From contig NZ_QZDT01000010.1 in the NCBI RefSeq assembly GCF_009917485.1, positions 1-64,000 of the forward strand: a stretch of DNA of 64,000 nucleotides. The letters run 5' to 3'. The first letter of the stretch is position 1. Each line of letters opens with the position of its first letter. Under the pieces are notes generated by a model. The model had not been told where the DNA came from, made no database searches, and saw only the letters and a program-made list of their open reading frames with translations. This document shows, piece by piece, positions 62,025 to 64,000 of the stretch. This stretch comes from Parablautia muri. GTDB taxonomy: Bacteria; Bacillota; Clostridia; Lachnospirales; Lachnospiraceae. The position numbers were made by a program, and so were the translations under genes.

Positions 62025-62180
62025 TTATTTGGCGGCAAGTGTGTCCATGCTGATATGTTTCCCTTCTTTCCCCATGTTGGCTATCATATTTGTGGTCAGG
62101 CCAGCGGCAAGCCTTAAATCCTCTTTCCTCATGTTGCGCTCTATCAGCGTGTGCCAGAGCGGTTTGTAACTGATGTGCAT
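62025..62180 (-). CDS. Truncated HTH (XRE-family) regulator, 51 aa
   Basis: A GGGAG ribosome site precedes an ATG, and the text MHISYKPLWHTLIERNMRKEDLRLAAGLTTNMIANMGKEGKHISMDTLAAK is the N-terminal Cro/CI-type helix-turn-helix of a small XRE regulator. Normal members continue for about 15 more residues; here it stops at TAA where the GNAT fragment begins, 5 bases away. It may still bind DNA, but truncation suggests a relic of a mobile element. Confidence 0.65.
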   Translation of the reverse strand: MHISYKPLWHTLIERNMRKEDLRLAAGLTTNMIANMGKEGKHISMDTLAAK

Positions 62181-62366
62181 TTTTCTCCCTGCCTTTCTGC
62201 CCCGGATAGGTGTTTATACCCATTATATTAAGATTCTTGCTAACTCACAAACATTTCTTGACGGTATCTCCGGTTCCGCCTGGATTGTGCTTTTCCTTTC
62301 CTCTTTTGATTACCTCTAATTAGCCATGACCTGTTACATTCCCTGGCAAATTAGAATAATTCACAG

Positions 62367-62389
62367 TTGACATTTTTTATCTAATCGAA
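62367..62389. repeat. 23-bp direct repeat, copy 2
   Basis: Identical to 61405-61427. It contains TTGACA and lies 72 bp before the probable ATG of the glycosyltransferase at 62461, where it could supply a -35 box; the -10 (TACTAT, 19 bp further) is not ideal. Confidence 0.5.
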
Positions 62390-62460
62390 CATACTATAAC
62401 TAAAAGAAGTACATTCTAAATCATAAGGAATTAAAACACTTGCTCTTTGGAACTAAAAAT

Positions 62461-63471
62461 ATGCTATCTCATATAAGCAAAAAAAATGTATTATTTATAA
62501 CAACCAAAAATCCGGATTATATTCGAAATGTACAGGAAATTTCCCTCATCAAAAAAGAAGCGGACCATTATGTCGTTATTGGCTCTAAAAGCAAATACTA
62601 TTTTGTTCGTCTACTGTGCGTTTATTTCTCGCTTATCACAACATCCGTATCCTCATTTGATACCGTATTTATTGGTTTCGCCCCTCAGCTGATACTGCCT
62701 TTATTCAAATATAAATTCAGGCATACCCATATCATAGCAGATTTCTTTATTTCATTATTTGATACTTTCTGCCAGGATCGTCAACTGTTCCATCCTCGCA
62801 GTTTACCCGGACGTTTTCTGCATTCTATTGATCAGATTACCTTAGATCAGGCCAATCTCGTTATCTGCGATACGATTTCTCATGGAAAATATTTTACCAA
62901 AGAATTTGGCATCCCACCAACCAAATTATATCCTCTCTATCTTCAGGCAGATACTACCGTCTATCATCCGCTTACCATTGATAAACCTGCAAAGCTTAAA
63001 AATAAATTTATGGTTCTTTATTTTGGCAGCATCCTGCCCCTGCAAGGTATTGACATTGTTCTTAAAACAATTACCTTACTCAAAAAGGAACAAAACATTT
63101 TTTTCTATTGCATCGGGCCCATAAAGAAAAAAACGAAACTGATGTTTTGTCCTGATGCAGCAAATGTCAAATTCATTGACTGGCTTTCCCAGGAACAGCT
63201 TGCCAGGTACATTGGCCAGGCAGACCTTTGCCTTGCCGGGCACTTTAACCGCAATATTGCTAAGGCCAGGCGTACAATCCCCGGAAAGGCCTGCATTTAT
63301 GAAGCAATGAAAAAGTCCATGGTTTTGGGGGATACTCCCGCTAACCATGAACTTTTTAAAGCTGATTCCAAACATATTTTTGTAGAATTAGGCAGCCCCC
63401 GCGCCCTGGCTGATATCATACTCCAACTGTCAAAAAGCCAAAATCAAGGAACTGATAAGCCAGTGCAATAA
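62461..63471 (+). CDS. Glycosyltransferase, GT4-like
   Basis: The 336-residue product is counted from MLSHISKKNVLFITTKNP (a TTG 7 codons earlier is possible; ribosome sites are weak for both). The layout is GT-B: a Rossmann-like N-terminal half (IGFAPQLILPLF, HTHIIADFFISLFD) and a C-terminal half with FMVLYFGSILPLQGIDIVLKTITLL and IPGKACIYEAMKKSMVLGDT, the nucleotide-sugar site of GT4-type enzymes. It probably adds a sugar during surface polysaccharide or glycolipid assembly. A partial GT2 gene faces it from the right. Confidence 0.8.
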   Translation: MLSHISKKNVLFITTKNPDYIRNVQEISLIKKEADHYVVIGSKSKYYFVRLLCVYFSLITTSVSSFDTVFIGFAPQLILPLFKYKFRHTHIIADFFISLFDTFCQDRQLFHPRSLPGRFLHSIDQITLDQANLVICDTISHGKYFTKEFGIPPTKLYPLYLQADTTVYHPLTIDKPAKLKNKFMVLYFGSILPLQGIDIVLKTITLLKKEQNIFFYCIGPIKKKTKLMFCPDAANVKFIDWLSQEQLARYIGQADLCLAGHFNRNIAKARRTIPGKACIYEAMKKSMVLGDTPANHELFKADSKHIFVELGSPRALADIILQLSKSQNQGTDKPVQ

Positions 63472-63483
63472 AAGCATTGTAGA

Positions 63484-64000
63484 TTATTTCTTTTTAGGAT
63501 TGTCTATGTAAGGCAGAGCGCAGCCTACACAAGCTAAAATATTAGAATTTTCCGCTAAATGTAATAAATAGATGCCCCATGACAATTGACACCTTCCCAT
63601 AAGTATCACTATTTTTAACTTCCATTCCGCATTTTTTAATCTCACTTTATGAAAAGCTTCTTTATAAGGCGTTGTCTTTAACACCTCTTTTACATATTTC
63701 AGCTTATTTTTTAATTTATTTTTATTCCGCGGATTAAAAAAACACAGTCTGCAGCAAATACTGAAAGACTTAATTATTCTGCAATAATAGGCTTGTATAA
63801 ACCCGTCCTTTTCCTCCTGTTCCCATTTATCCTGTCTGAATATCTTCTCCATATAAGCCTCTAAATATTTCCAAACCTTGCTATCCTGCTCCACTCTGTC
63901 CGGCTTATAGCTGTTGGTAATAGAATCCGGCACCATACGGTAATGATAAATCTTATCCTTATAATAAGAAATTTTATCCGCAGCCCCAAAAGCCTCCATA
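63484..64000 (-). CDS. Glycosyltransferase family 2, C-terminal part (5' end outside window)
   Basis: The frame runs off the right edge. The visible 171 residues (AADKISYYKDKIYHYRMVPDSITNSYKPDRVEQDSKVWKYLEAYM...) match the C-terminal region found after the catalytic domain in many GT2 proteins, where KIYHYRMVPDSIT is a common segment. The catalytic N-terminal domain is not in view. It converges with the GT4-like gene, so this edge may belong to a surface-polysaccharide cluster that continues to the right. Confidence 0.75.
   Translation of the reverse strand, partial: MEAFGAADKISYYKDKIYHYRMVPDSITNSYKPDRVEQDSKVWKYLEAYMEKIFRQDKWEQEEKDGFIQAYYCRIIKSFSICCRLCFFNPRNKNKLKNKLKYVKEVLKTTPYKEAFHKVRLKNAEWKLKIVILMGRCQLSWGIYLLHLAENSNILACVGCALPYIDNPKKK

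Overview
The window looks like chromosomal DNA of an anaerobic Clostridia-type Firmicute, most probably a gut Lachnospiraceae member. The basis is moderate-to-low GC, strong AGGAGG-type ribosome sites, the style of the protein families (CsoR/CopA, GerMN lipoprotein, YesM/YesN-type kinase/regulator, LplB/YtcP-type permeases) and arginine and rhamnose gene clusters of clostridial type. The species cannot be named from the sequence alone.

Region 1 (1-9 kb) is a graveyard of mobile DNA beside a tRNA-Gly(GCC) gene. It holds the end of an IS1182-like transposase, a truncated cold-shock protein, an IS110-family transposase with two frameshifts, and a 5.9-kb integrative element (3031-8917) bounded by a 23-bp repeat of the tRNA 3' end. 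The element carries a DUF4258/MqsA-type toxin-antitoxin pair, a secreted Ser/Asp/Gly-rich protein, an FtsK/TcpA-like ATPase, an HUH plus superfamily-3-helicase Rep and a tyrosine integrase. The ATPase, Rep and integrase are each broken by small mutations, so the element is probably immobile.

Region 2 (9-35 kb) is mostly housekeeping. It contains a GH3 enzyme, glyA, a lipid kinase, a PAP2 phosphatase, a glycosyltransferase, an SfsA-MutY fusion, a 5'-nucleotidase, small acetyltransferase and monooxygenase genes, a DUF362 ferredoxin, and a copper module. In the copper module CsoR palindromes sit inside the csoR promoter, and CopA ends in a CopZ-like domain that has its own ribosome site. After these come a Nudix hydrolase, holA, comEC, a GerMN lipoprotein, an OmpR-type two-component system and comEA.

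Region 3 (35-44.6 kb) is arginine biosynthesis: argC, a GNAT gene, argJ, argB, argD and an unexpected solute-binding protein on the minus strand, with argG divergent. Two ArgR-box-like palindromes lie in the divergent control region.

Region 4 (44.6-60.1 kb) is a complete-looking L-rhamnose/rhamno-oligosaccharide locus on the minus strand. Its order of transcription is solute-binding lipoprotein, two permeases, a YesM-like kinase (interrupted by an in-frame TAG) and a YesN-like regulator, a cytoplasmic GH78 rhamnosidase, rhamnulokinase, an AraA/FucI-type isomerase in place of classical RhaA, RhaD aldolase and lactaldehyde reductase. No ATPase gene is present, as expected for transporters that share an MsmX-type ATPase.

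Region 5 (60.1-64 kb) is again eroded accessory DNA: a MobA/MobL relaxase remnant, a GNAT gene, a broken GNAT, a truncated HTH regulator, then two glycosyltransferases (one running off the window). Diverged copies of a palindromic intergenic repeat occur across the window. The most notable observations are the embedded CopZ start, the SfsA-MutY fusion, the nonsense-interrupted host genes and a start-less open frame at 10922-11134.
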